Positions 1 through 6,844 of a stretch of 64,000 bases of DNA are shown piece by piece. This DNA comes from Salinimicrobium soli (GTDB lineage Bacteria > Bacteroidota > Bacteroidia > Flavobacteriales > Flavobacteriaceae): contig NZ_JBLUWW010000002.1 in assembly GCF_048323655.1 (NCBI RefSeq), positions 372,001-436,000 on the forward strand, given 5' to 3'. Each line of letters opens with the position of its first letter. Positions within the stretch are counted from its first letter, which is position 1. Under the pieces are notes generated by a model. That model worked only from the letters and a program-made list of their open reading frames with translations. It was not told where the DNA came from and did not search any database. The position numbers and the translations under genes are program-made.

Positions 1-1085
1 AACTCACAGAACAAACAGGAACCGGTTGGCACGTAATTAAGGCCCAGGTACATGCGGGAGGCCGTGGTAAAGGTGGTGGTGTAAAACTGGCCAAGAACCT
101 GCAGGAAGTTGAAGAGATCGCAGGACAAATTATCGGGATGAACCTTGTTACTCCTCAAACCTCTGCGGAAGGTAAAAAAGTTCATCAGGTACTGGTTGCA
201 GAAGATGTGTACTATCCCGGAGACAGTGAGCCGGATGAGTTCTATATGTCTGTTCTTCTGAACCGTGGTACGGGCCGCAATATGATCATGTATTCCACCG
301 AAGGAGGAATGGATATCGAAACTGTAGCTGAGCAAACGCCGCACCTTATCTTTCACGAAGAAATTGATCCTTCAGTAGGTTTGATGCCTTTCCAGGCACG
401 TCGTATTGCTTTCAACCTAGGTTTGAGCGGTACTGCTTTTAAGGAAATGACAAAATTCGTAATGGCCTTGTACGAGGCTTATATAAAATCTGATTCTTCA
501 CTTTTTGAGATCAACCCGGTCTTGAAAACTAGCGACGATAAGATCCTGGCTGTTGATGCGAAGGTAACCCTTGATGATAATGCCCTTTTCCGTCATAAGG
601 ATTATGCTGAAATGCGCGACATTCGTGAAGAGAATCCTGTTGAGGTAGAGGCGAAAGCTGTTGGACTAAACTATGTGGACCTTGACGGAAACGTTGGTTG
701 TATGGTAAACGGAGCCGGACTTGCAATGGCGACCATGGACCTTATCAAACAAGCGGGTGGAGAGCCGGCTAACTTCCTTGATGTGGGTGGAACAGCCGAT
801 GCCAAGAGGGTAGAGGAAGCTTTCCGTCTGATCTTGAAAGATGAAAATGTAAAAGCGATTCTTGTTAATATCTTTGGAGGTATTGTACGTTGTGACCGTG
901 TGGCGCAGGGAATTGTAGATGCCTATAGGAACCTGGGAGATGCTATTCACGTACCTATTATTGTACGTCTACAGGGAACGAATGCTGATATCGCAAAAGA
1001 CCTTATCGACAATAGTGGTCTTGACGTTTACAGTGCTGTTCAGTTCCAGGAAGCAGCTGATAAAGTTCAGGAAGTATTGGCTTAA
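1..1085 (+). CDS. sucC: Succinyl-CoA ligase (ADP-forming) beta subunit, 5' end outside the window
   Basis: This is the beta subunit of succinyl-CoA synthetase, which makes ATP or GTP from succinyl-CoA in the TCA cycle. The frame is open from base 3, so the gene enters from outside; about 360 residues are present and some 35 N-terminal residues are missing compared with the usual 390-400. The visible part begins in the ATP-grasp domain (motif VHAGGRGKGGGVKLAK), includes FEINPVL, and ends in the ligase/CoA domain with GGTADAKRV and NIFGGIVRCD, which are classic SucC signatures. The ATG at 138 is internal and is not the start. A strong terminator follows at once, so sucC is not co-transcribed with the small secreted genes downstream. 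Confidence 0.97.
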   Translation, partial: LTEQTGTGWHVIKAQVHAGGRGKGGGVKLAKNLQEVEEIAGQIIGMNLVTPQTSAEGKKVHQVLVAEDVYYPGDSEPDEFYMSVLLNRGTGRNMIMYSTEGGMDIETVAEQTPHLIFHEEIDPSVGLMPFQARRIAFNLGLSGTAFKEMTKFVMALYEAYIKSDSSLFEINPVLKTSDDKILAVDAKVTLDDNALFRHKDYAEMRDIREENPVEVEAKAVGLNYVDLDGNVGCMVNGAGLAMATMDLIKQAGGEPANFLDVGGTADAKRVEEAFRLILKDENVKAILVNIFGGIVRCDRVAQGIVDAYRNLGDAIHVPIIVRLQGTNADIAKDLIDNSGLDVYSAVQFQEAADKVQEVLA

Positions 1086-1106
1086 TCAACTTTAATATGA
1101 AATTAA

Positions 1107-1134
1107 GACCCCGGCATTAGTCGGGGTTTTTTTA
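1107..1134 (+). terminator. Rho-independent terminator of sucC
   Basis: A GC-rich hairpin (ACCCCG, short loop, CGGGGT) is followed by seven T residues, 22 bases after the sucC stop codon. Confidence 0.9.
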
Positions 1135-1179
1135 TGTTTGGTCGGGAAAAGTTAAAAATAAGTTAAGGAAATAAGCTGC

Positions 1180-1209
1180 TGTAACATTTCTGAAAGTCGC
1201 CGGTCTCTA
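1180..1209 (+). promoter_or_regulatory. ECF-sigma-like promoter of secreted small protein copy 1
   Basis: TGTAAC (1180-1185) lies exactly 17 bases before GTCTCTA (1203-1209). The same arrangement without gaps precedes copy 3 (2187-2216). The AAC-containing -35 and GTC-containing -10 with this spacing resemble promoters of extracytoplasmic-function sigma factors. An 18-base leader (1212-1229) is identical to that of copy 3. Confidence 0.55.
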
Positions 1210-1252
1210 AGGTAAATCAATTAATCAAAAAACATTTTTAAACTGAACCTTT

Positions 1253-1582
1253 ATGAGACATTTTAAACTTATGCTGATAGCTTTTGCGATGACAATGGTC
1301 TCAGCTTATGCAAACAATGATTACGGTAAAAAACAACCTGTTTCGGCTGAGATCCAGAAGATGCTTACTGATTCAGATCTAAGCTTTGATGAAAATTTTA
1401 CAGTGACTATCTATTTCAAAGTTTCTGATGATCATCGTATAGAAGTACAGGCAGTACAGTCGCCTAATGAAGAGGTGAATGAATTTCTTCAGAAAAGACT
1501 TCAAAATCAAAAGTTACATGGTGCAAACTGGAACTCCGAAAAGGTATATGAATTACCGGTGAGAGTTCAAGCTGTAAGGTAA
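1253..1582 (+). CDS. Small secreted protein, TonB C-terminal-like (tandem copy 1)
   Basis: A 109-residue protein with an N-terminal signal peptide (MRHFKLMLIAFAMTMVSAYA) and a mature part of about 90 residues. The stretch from about residue 50 (FTVTIYFKVSDDHRIEVQAV, then a short helix EEVNEFLQKRL and a final strand YELPVRVQAV) follows the strand-helix-strand plan of the TonB C-terminal domain, but without TonB's membrane anchor or proline-rich linker. It is the first of three tandem paralogues (1253, 1742, 2267), each with its own terminator. Export is likely to the periplasm or outside. The function is unknown; the domain likeness was judged by eye and is an inference. Confidence 0.8.
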   Translation: MRHFKLMLIAFAMTMVSAYANNDYGKKQPVSAEIQKMLTDSDLSFDENFTVTIYFKVSDDHRIEVQAVQSPNEEVNEFLQKRLQNQKLHGANWNSEKVYELPVRVQAVR

Positions 1583-1596
1583 CTCTATTGCAAATG

Positions 1597-1628
1597 AAAA
1601 AGCCCGGTCACAGGACCGGGCTTTTTTG
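1597..1628 (+). terminator. Rho-independent terminator after copy 1
   Basis: Stem AGCCCGGTC / GACCGGGCT with a 4-base loop, followed by six T residues. Confidence 0.9.
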
Positions 1629-1676
1629 TTTTAAGGATTTTCAATCTAATCTGTTTTGAAAAAAATAAAATTTTTT

Positions 1677-1706
1677 TGCGTCTTTTTCTTTAGGCTCCAG
1701 TCTCTA
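1677..1706 (+). promoter_or_regulatory. Possible ECF-like promoter of copy 2 (weaker)
   Basis: GTCTCTA (1700-1706) matches the -10 element of copy 1 and sits at a similar distance from the start codon. The -35 position carries TGCGTC instead of TGTAAC, so only part of the element is conserved, and the 18-base leader of copies 1 and 3 is absent. Confidence 0.35.
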
Positions 1707-1741
1707 TTAAAAAGACACTTAAACTTAATAAAACAAAAGTC

Positions 1742-2080
1742 ATGAGAAATTTAAAACTGTATTTTGTCCTTGTACTACTAACTGTTAGTAATTACACCTT
1801 TGCCGGAAACCTTGCCGATGGTGAAAGAGAATCTCCAATTACTGCTCAAATCGCGAAGATGTTGGATCGTTCAAAACTTGTCATAGAAGAAGAATTTACT
1901 GTCACAGTGATCTTTCAGGTTAGTGAAGACCAAAGAATTGAAGTTAGAGCTATTTCCTCTCCAAATGATGAGGTGAATACTTTTCTGAAGAAGCGACTTG
2001 AGAATCAGAAGTTGCACGGACGCAACTGGAGTACCAAAATGATTTATGAGCTTCCTGTAAAGGTAGAGGCGAGGAGATGA
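1742..2080 (+). CDS. Small secreted protein, TonB C-terminal-like (tandem copy 2)
   Basis: A 112-residue paralogue of the 1253 gene. It has a signal peptide (MRNLKLYFVLVLLTVSNYTF, cleavage likely after the following AG) and a very similar C-terminal half: FTVTVIFQVSEDQRIEVRAI, then SPNDEVNTFLKKRLENQKLHG and YELPVKVEAR. The motif SPN-EVN-FL-KRL-NQKLHG is nearly identical in copies 1 and 2, while copy 3 has diverged, so copies 1 and 2 are either the most recent duplication or under the same constraint. It has its own promoter region and terminator. The molecular function is unknown. Confidence 0.8.
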   Translation: MRNLKLYFVLVLLTVSNYTFAGNLADGERESPITAQIAKMLDRSKLVIEEEFTVTVIFQVSEDQRIEVRAISSPNDEVNTFLKKRLENQKLHGRNWSTKMIYELPVKVEARR

Positions 2081-2097
2081 GAAATTTGTTTAAAATA

Positions 2098-2126
2098 CTT
2101 CCCGGCCTGGCCGGGATTTTTTTTGT
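2098..2126 (+). terminator. Rho-independent terminator after copy 2
   Basis: Stem CCCGG / CCGGG with a small loop, followed by eight T residues, about 20 bases after the stop codon. Confidence 0.85.
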
Positions 2127-2186
2127 TCAGGCCTCTGCTGCTGCAGGATTCAACCTGTTAAAAAAAAATTAAATTACCATTTACCA

Positions 2187-2216
2187 TGTAACGTTCATGA
2201 TTTTGAACAGTCTATA
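2187..2216 (+). promoter_or_regulatory. ECF-sigma-like promoter of secreted small protein copy 3
   Basis: TGTAAC (2187-2192), 17-base spacer, GTCTATA (2210-2216). It aligns without gaps to the promoter of copy 1, and the following leader (2219-2236) is identical to 1212-1229. Confidence 0.55.
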
Positions 2217-2266
2217 TAGTAAATCAATTAATCAAAGATCAGTCAATCAATCTAAAAACGAACATC

Positions 2267-2602
2267 ATGAAAAATTTAAAATTTTTGTTAGTCGCTTTTG
2301 CAATTACAATGAGTACCTCAGTTTTTGCCAACTCTTCCAGATTTATAAATACTGAATCTGTGACATCTGAAGTCGAAAAAGTTCTAAACGAGTCCTATTG
2401 CGACCTTCAGGAGGATCTTTCGGTAACTCTTTTCTTCTCTGTTTCAGAAAACGGAAGAATACAAAGCCTGGAAGTAGCTTCAGGAAATGAAGAAGTAGAT
2501 CAGCTCTTAAAAGAGCGCCTTGAAGATCAAGAAGTTCCTGGAGATTACTGGAGGAAAGGAAAGATCTATGAACTCTCTGTAGTTCAGAAAGCAAGAAAAT
2601 AG
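2267..2602 (+). CDS. Small secreted protein, TonB C-terminal-like (tandem copy 3, diverged)
   Basis: A 111-residue protein and the third tandem paralogue. It has a signal peptide (MKNLKFLLVAFAITMSTSVFA) and the same fold pattern: LSVTLFFSVSENGRIQSLEV, then NEEVDQLLKERLEDQ and YELSVVQKARK. It differs from copies 1 and 2 in the loop and has a single cysteine (Cys-45, in SYCDL) near the end of the first mature segment. The conserved promoter and leader suggest co-regulation with copy 1 despite the protein divergence. Function unknown. Confidence 0.78.
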   Translation: MKNLKFLLVAFAITMSTSVFANSSRFINTESVTSEVEKVLNESYCDLQEDLSVTLFFSVSENGRIQSLEVASGNEEVDQLLKERLEDQEVPGDYWRKGKIYELSVVQKARK

Positions 2603-2617
2603 AGAAAACCCTCTAAA

Positions 2618-2655
2618 CTTAAAAAGTCCCGGCCTTAGGTTCGGGACTTTTTAGT
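2618..2655. terminator. Bidirectional terminator between copy 3 and cysH
   Basis: Stem AAAAAGTCCCG / CGGGACTTTTT (2621-2631, 2642-2652). The A run on one side and T run on the other let it serve both the forward gene and the converging cysH. Confidence 0.88.
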
Positions 2656-3344
2656 TACAGGTGTAAGCCACATTCTGTCTTTGGATTATTGTTCCAGCGA
2701 CCGTTCCTTTCTTCTCCCGCCACAGTGCAATGGGAACATCCTATGGAATGAAACCCTTTTTCCACCAGGGGATGAAAAGGAAGATTGTGTTCTCTTATAA
2801 ATTCATCGCGCTCTTCTTTTGAAACATCCAAAAGTGGGTAAAACTTTAGAATTTCTCCCCGGTTTTCAAAGATGTCTAATGAGGCACGGTGATCGCTTTG
2901 CCACTCCATAAGACCGCTGACCCACACGGTGTACTTTGATTTAATAAGATCCAGAGGTTTCACCTTATTTATATAGCAACAGAAATCTGGATTTTTAGTC
3001 CAGGTTTTATCGTTAGTGGTGAAATCGTGCTCTTCTTTTAAGGCGCTTATCGATTTTACTTTTAGTCCGTATAAACCTGAAAGTTTCTTCTGATATTCCA
3101 GGGTTTCTTCAAAATGATATCCGGTATCAATGAAGTAAACCAATTGGTTATTTCGTGTTTCTGAGAAGAGTTTTAAAAGGAAGGCTGAAGTGGCTGCAAA
3201 GGAACTGGTAAGCATAACCTCTGCTTCGCTAAAGTCGTTATACAGCTCTTCTATGCGTTGAAATAGGGTGAGGGGTTTATATTTTTTATTTAGAAGTGCC
3301 ACTTCTTCAGCTGACACTTCGCGTTTTTCAGCTATTAGATCCAT
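2655..3344 (-). CDS. cysH: Phosphoadenylyl/adenylyl-sulfate reductase (CysH family)
   Basis: A 229-residue thioredoxin-dependent reductase that converts activated sulfate (APS or PAPS) to sulfite in assimilatory sulfate reduction. Visible motifs in order are a P-loop-like TSSFAATSAFLL (about residue 46), YFIDTGYHFEETLEY (about 70), the cysteine pair in NPDFCCYINKVKPL (about 119), GCSHCT (about 203), and the catalytic C-terminal ECGLHL. The CC plus CxxC set is the [4Fe-4S] type, which in known enzymes usually means preference for APS; that is an inference here. It overlaps the upstream DUF1456 gene by 17 bases, suggesting coupled translation. The ATP sulfurylase genes are not in the window. 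Confidence 0.93.
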   Translation of the reverse strand: MDLIAEKREVSAEEVALLNKKYKPLTLFQRIEELYNDFSEAEVMLTSSFAATSAFLLKLFSETRNNQLVYFIDTGYHFEETLEYQKKLSGLYGLKVKSISALKEEHDFTTNDKTWTKNPDFCCYINKVKPLDLIKSKYTVWVSGLMEWQSDHRASLDIFENRGEILKFYPLLDVSKEERDEFIREHNLPFHPLVEKGFHSIGCSHCTVAGEERNGRWNNNPKTECGLHL

Positions 3345-3594
3345 TGGGGGCAGGTTTGTCTTTTTTCTTCGGCATTGGTCCCCTTTTATAGATGACGAGT
3401 CCGTTCAAAAAATTTCGAAGAAATTGATCGCCGCATTCCATGTATTTGGGATGATCTTCACTTCTGAAAATTGCCCCAATCTCACTTTTGGTGACCTTGA
3501 AGTCGACCAAAGAGCAGATATGAACAATATCTTCATCCCGCAGTTTCAGTGCAACACGTAATTTCTTAAAAATGTCATTATTGGAAAGTGCCAT
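3328..3594 (-). CDS. DUF1456 family protein (single-repeat form)
   Basis: The chosen ATG at 3594 gives about 88 residues beginning MALSNNDIFKKLRVALKLRD; a TTG 24 bases upstream is less likely. The core (NND-hydrophobic pattern, VTKSEIGAIFRSEDHPKY, FLRNFLNGLVIYKRG) matches one copy of the DUF1456/YehS repeat, whereas the E. coli protein carries two copies in about 155 residues. The C-terminus is a basic, proline-rich tail that reads through the start of cysH in another frame. The biochemical role of the family is unknown. The overlap with cysH suggests one transcript. Confidence 0.82.
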   Translation of the reverse strand: MALSNNDIFKKLRVALKLRDEDIVHICSLVDFKVTKSEIGAIFRSEDHPKYMECGDQFLRNFLNGLVIYKRGPMPKKKDKPAPNGSNS

Positions 3595-3800
3595 AGGAGA
3601 CCTGGTAATTTCGATCAAAAATACGGAAGTTTAATTATAACGCGATACTCCATACTCAAAACCTTTTAAAATGACATAAAGGCAGTAAAATTTCCTTTAT
3701 AAATGCCATAATGTCTTGTTTTATCCATATTTTCCACGTGGTATTTAGTTTGCTAGGGAGTAAGTGTAGAAATAAAAAGTCAAACTTAAAACTTTATATT

Positions 3801-4244
3801 ATGAGCTTAATTAAACGAAACGAGGCCAACTGGCTGCCATCAGTTTTCGACGATATGTTTAAAACTGATTGGTTAGGTGGAACCACCAATGTGAACAGTA
3901 TTGGAACCAGTATTCCTGCAGTGAACATCCAGGAGACTGAAGACAACTTTATGGTTGCCGTAGCTGCTCCGGGAAAAACTAAAGAAGATTTCACTATTGA
4001 ATTGGATAATGATGTGTTGACTATTTCTTCTGAAGAGAAAAAAGAAAGTGAGAACACAGAGAAGAACGGAAGGTATACCAGGAAAGAATTTAGCTACAGC
4101 AACTTCAAAAGGTCTTTCAGCCTGCCTGAAACTGTAGAAAGTGAAAAGATCTCTGCTTCCTATAACAACGGAGTACTTGAGATCATGCTTCCAAAGAAAG
4201 AAGAGGCAAAAGTTCAACCTAAACGTATGATCGAGATCGCCTAA
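3801..4244 (+). CDS. Small heat-shock protein, Hsp20/alpha-crystallin family
   Basis: A 147-residue holdase chaperone that binds unfolding proteins in the cytoplasm. The start is set at the ATG at 3801 (MSLIKRNEANWLPSVFDDMF), the usual N-terminus in this family; the frame stays open further upstream without homologous content. The alpha-crystallin domain runs from about residue 35 (IPAVNIQETEDNFMVAVAAP) to about residue 135 and ends with the diagnostic GVLEIMLPK (G-x-L motif). It is a monocistronic gene with its own terminator. No CIRCE-type operator was seen upstream. Confidence 0.95.
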   Translation: MSLIKRNEANWLPSVFDDMFKTDWLGGTTNVNSIGTSIPAVNIQETEDNFMVAVAAPGKTKEDFTIELDNDVLTISSEEKKESENTEKNGRYTRKEFSYSNFKRSFSLPETVESEKISASYNNGVLEIMLPKKEEAKVQPKRMIEIA

Positions 4245-4263
4245 TTATAAGATCTCAAAAATG

Positions 4264-4299
4264 ACAAAAAAACGCTTCTTTTCGGGAGCGTTTTTTTTG
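4264..4299 (+). terminator. Rho-independent terminator of hsp20
   Basis: Stem AAAACGCT / AGCGTTTT with a 10-base loop and a run of eight T residues. The 9-mer TCAAAAATG lies just upstream (4255-4263). Confidence 0.85.
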
Positions 4300-4330
4300 T
4301 TGCCTGATTTGGGCTAAAGCAATACCACTC

Positions 4331-4347
4331 CAAAATGACATTTTTGA
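4331..4347. repeat. Dispersed dyad motif CAAAATGACATTTTTG
   Basis: An intergenic, imperfectly palindromic copy of the AAAAATG-N-CATTTTT motif seen in several terminators in this window (16641, 30490, 41526, 55352). Here it has no GC-rich base and so is not a terminator. Confidence 0.4.
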
Positions 4348-4391
4348 ATCCTCTTTTAATGAGAAATCTGAGCTGTTTTATAAAACTCAAC

Positions 4392-4409
4392 GTATGACAA
4401 AGGTCATAC
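4392..4409. promoter_or_regulatory. CRP/FNR-type palindrome upstream of iorAB
   Basis: Perfect inverted repeat GTATGAC-AAAG-GTCATAC. The TGAC-N4-GTCA core has the geometry of CRP/FNR-family operators (5-base half-sites, 4-base spacer). A related site, TGATGAAGGTCA, occurs at 8133-8144 before the acyl-CoA synthetase gene, with 10 of 12 core bases identical. Confidence 0.55.
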
Positions 4410-4433
4410 TCTGTTCACCCTGATACTGCTAAA

Positions 4434-4449
4434 TTAGTTGCGCAACTAA
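4434..4449. promoter_or_regulatory. 16-base perfect palindrome upstream of iorA
   Basis: TTAGTTGCGCAACTAA is fully self-complementary and lies 63 bases before the iorA start. TAGTTG/CAACTA half-sites are common in MarR-type operators, but no cognate regulator is in the window. Confidence 0.45.
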
Positions 4450-4512
4450 ATCGTTTTAGAGAATGTCGCAAAAGATCGAGGCATTTCAACTATATAAATC
4501 AAATTTCAACAG

Positions 4513-6126
4513 ATGAAAAGTTTATTATTAGGTAATGAAGCACTTGCTCAGGGTAGCATTGATGCAGGTTTGTCTGGTGTTTATGCTTATCCCGGGACCC
4601 CTTCAACTGAAATTACCGAATACATTCAAAGGTCAAAACTTGCAAAGGAATTAAAGATACATACCACCTGGTCTGTCAATGAAAAAACAGCCATGGAAGC
4701 TGCTCTGGGTATGTCTTATGTTGGAAAAAGAGCTATGGTGGTGATGAAGCATGTTGGTTTGAATGTGGCTTCTGACGTGTTTATGAATATGGCTGTTTCG
4801 GGAATAAACGGCGGATTGGTAGTGGTAGTTGCAGATGATCCTTCCATGCACTCTTCGCAGAATGAACAGGACTCCCGTTTCTATGGAAAGTTTGCCATGA
4901 TCCCCATTTTGGAGCCTTCCAATCAGCAGGAGGCCTATGATATCATGTTGTATGCTTTTGATCTTTCCGAAGAAGTGAAATTACCGGTATTGGTGAGGAT
5001 GGTAACTCGTTTATCGCATTCACGGGCAGATATAAAAACCAGAGAGAGACATAAACAAAACGATATAAATCTACCTTCAGACACCTCCCGTTTTGCCTTA
5101 CTTCCCACTAATGCTAAGAAGCAGTTCGATCTGCTGGTCAATAAAAAGGAAGTTTTAGTCGAACATTCTGAGAATTCTCATTTAAACAAATTAAAGCTTA
5201 GTGAGGACAGAAGTCTGGGGATCATAGCCTGCGGAATAGCCCACAATTACCTGATGGAAAATCTGGAAGAAGATGAAACTTTTTCTTCTGTTCTTAAGAT
5301 CTCACAATATCCCTTACCTAAAGAAAAAATTAAAGCACTCTATAAGCACTGTGATAAAATTTTAGTACTTGAAGAAGGCTATCCTGTTGTTGAAGAAATA
5401 CTGCACAATTACTTCGATGAGAATGACAAAGTAAAAGGGAAGTTATCCGGGGACCTGCCGCGAACCGGGGAGCTGAACCCAAATATAGTTGGTAACTCAT
5501 TAGGTTTTTACCAGGGTATTGCTAAGCCTGTTCCTTCTATAGTTACCCCCAGGCCCCCACAACTCTGTGAAGGTTGTGGACATATTGATCTTTTCAATAC
5601 CATAAATGAACTAATACCTGAAATTGGAGACAAAAATGTTTTTGGAGATATCGGGTGTTATGCATTGGGCGCTTTACCACCATTGAATAGTATTAATACT
5701 TTGATCGACATGGGAGCATCTATCACCATGGCAAAAGGAGCTGCAGATGCAGGAATGGAAAAAGCGATCGCCGTTATTGGGGATTCCACCTTTACGCATT
5801 CAGGAATGACAGGGCTTTTAGACGCCGTTTATGAAAATACTCCTATTACGGTAATTATTTCGGACAACTCCGCTGTTGCAATGACGGGAGCGCAGGAATC
5901 CTCTGCAGTGGGTAGGCTACGTAAGATTTGTTTAGGTATTGGGGTCCATCCCGATCACCTTAAAACCATAGTCCCTCTGAAAAAGAATCATGAAGAAAAT
6001 GTGGAAGTATTGCGAAACGAATTGAACTACAAAGGAGTTTCGGTCATCATTTCTGAAAGACCTTGCGTGAGATTATCGAGAGAACAGAAGGAAGTAATTA
6101 AAGCCAAAATTGCTTCATTAAATTAA
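4513..6126 (+). CDS. iorA: Indolepyruvate:ferredoxin oxidoreductase alpha subunit (no C-terminal Fe-S domain)
   Basis: A 537-residue thiamine-diphosphate enzyme that oxidatively decarboxylates aryl pyruvates (from Trp, Phe, Tyr) to aryl-acyl-CoA while reducing ferredoxin. The N-terminal pyrimidine-binding domain opens with GNEALAQGSIDAGLSGVYAY and PGTPSTEI. The C-terminal half has CEGCGHIDLF (about residue 352) and the TPP/Mg motif GDSTFTHSGMTGL (about 419) with ISDNSAVAMTGAQ. The protein ends soon after ISERPCVRL, so the two-cluster ferredoxin domain found at the C-terminus of archaeal IorA (around 600-650 residues) is missing. It is followed after 19 bases by iorB, so the two form an operon. 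Palindromes at 4392 and 4434 are likely operators. Confidence 0.92.
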   Translation: MKSLLLGNEALAQGSIDAGLSGVYAYPGTPSTEITEYIQRSKLAKELKIHTTWSVNEKTAMEAALGMSYVGKRAMVVMKHVGLNVASDVFMNMAVSGINGGLVVVVADDPSMHSSQNEQDSRFYGKFAMIPILEPSNQQEAYDIMLYAFDLSEEVKLPVLVRMVTRLSHSRADIKTRERHKQNDINLPSDTSRFALLPTNAKKQFDLLVNKKEVLVEHSENSHLNKLKLSEDRSLGIIACGIAHNYLMENLEEDETFSSVLKISQYPLPKEKIKALYKHCDKILVLEEGYPVVEEILHNYFDENDKVKGKLSGDLPRTGELNPNIVGNSLGFYQGIAKPVPSIVTPRPPQLCEGCGHIDLFNTINELIPEIGDKNVFGDIGCYALGALPPLNSINTLIDMGASITMAKGAADAGMEKAIAVIGDSTFTHSGMTGLLDAVYENTPITVIISDNSAVAMTGAQESSAVGRLRKICLGIGVHPDHLKTIVPLKKNHEENVEVLRNELNYKGVSVIISERPCVRLSREQKEVIKAKIASLN

Positions 6127-6145
6127 AACAGAAATAACTACACAG

Positions 6146-6754
6146 ATGAAAACAAATATAATATTGTCAGGTGTTGGTGGTCAGGGTATTCTAACTATTG
6201 CTGCAGTATTGGATACAGCTGCTTTAAGTGAAAATTTGTTTGTAAAACAATCAGAAGTTCATGGGATGAGTCAACGCGGCGGTGCCGTGCAATCACATGT
6301 AAGAATATCTGATAAAGAAATTTTCTCTGATCTCATTCCTGAAGGAAAAGCTGATCTTATCCTATCTGTAGAACCTATGGAACTACTGCGATATATGCCT
6401 TACCTGCACAAGTATGGATGGCTGGTTACCGATTCAGAATCTTTTATCAATACAAGTAATTATCCCGAAAAAGAGGATCTGTTCGATCAGATAAGAAAGC
6501 ATCCTTATCATCTCATTGTAAATGCAACGGAGATTGCGAAAAAGATCGGGAATTCAAAAGTGGCTAATATGGTGTTATTGGGAGCGGCATCTGCTATTAT
6601 CCCTTTATCTGAAAGCAGCATCCTAGAAGCTATCAAGGAACTTTTCCAACATAAAAGTGAAAGAATTATAAAACTTAATATCGAAGCTTTCAATGAAGGA
6701 AAAAAAGTAGCGGAAGGAATTACCAACTTACCTGCCGGTAAAGAAATTGATTAG
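6146..6754 (+). CDS. iorB: Indolepyruvate:ferredoxin oxidoreductase beta subunit
   Basis: A 202-residue partner of IorA, belonging to the gamma-type domain family of 2-oxoacid:acceptor oxidoreductases. Characteristic features are NIILSGVGGQGILTIAAVL at the N-terminus and SEVHGMSQRGGAVQSHVRI (about residue 36), the conserved GMSQRGG core of the family. It supplies the domain that binds CoA and completes the active complex with IorA. It sits 19 bases downstream of iorA and ends before a bidirectional terminator shared with the converging aminotransferase gene. Substrate specificity (aromatic or branched 2-oxoacids) cannot be read from the sequence. Confidence 0.92.
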   Translation: MKTNIILSGVGGQGILTIAAVLDTAALSENLFVKQSEVHGMSQRGGAVQSHVRISDKEIFSDLIPEGKADLILSVEPMELLRYMPYLHKYGWLVTDSESFINTSNYPEKEDLFDQIRKHPYHLIVNATEIAKKIGNSKVANMVLLGAASAIIPLSESSILEAIKELFQHKSERIIKLNIEAFNEGKKVAEGITNLPAGKEID

Positions 6755-6776
6755 AAATCCCCTTTTTGAGTAAAAT

Positions 6777-6814
6777 AAAATCGGGATGAATACTGGAAAA
6801 GTTCATCCCGATTT
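6777..6814. terminator. Bidirectional terminator between iorB and the aminotransferase
   Basis: Stem AAATCGGGATGAA / TTCATCCCGATTT (13 base pairs) with an 11-base loop and A/T runs on both flanks; it serves both converging genes. Confidence 0.88.
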
Positions 6815-6844
6815 GATTTATTCTTTGTCCGGCTTCCGTGGTTA

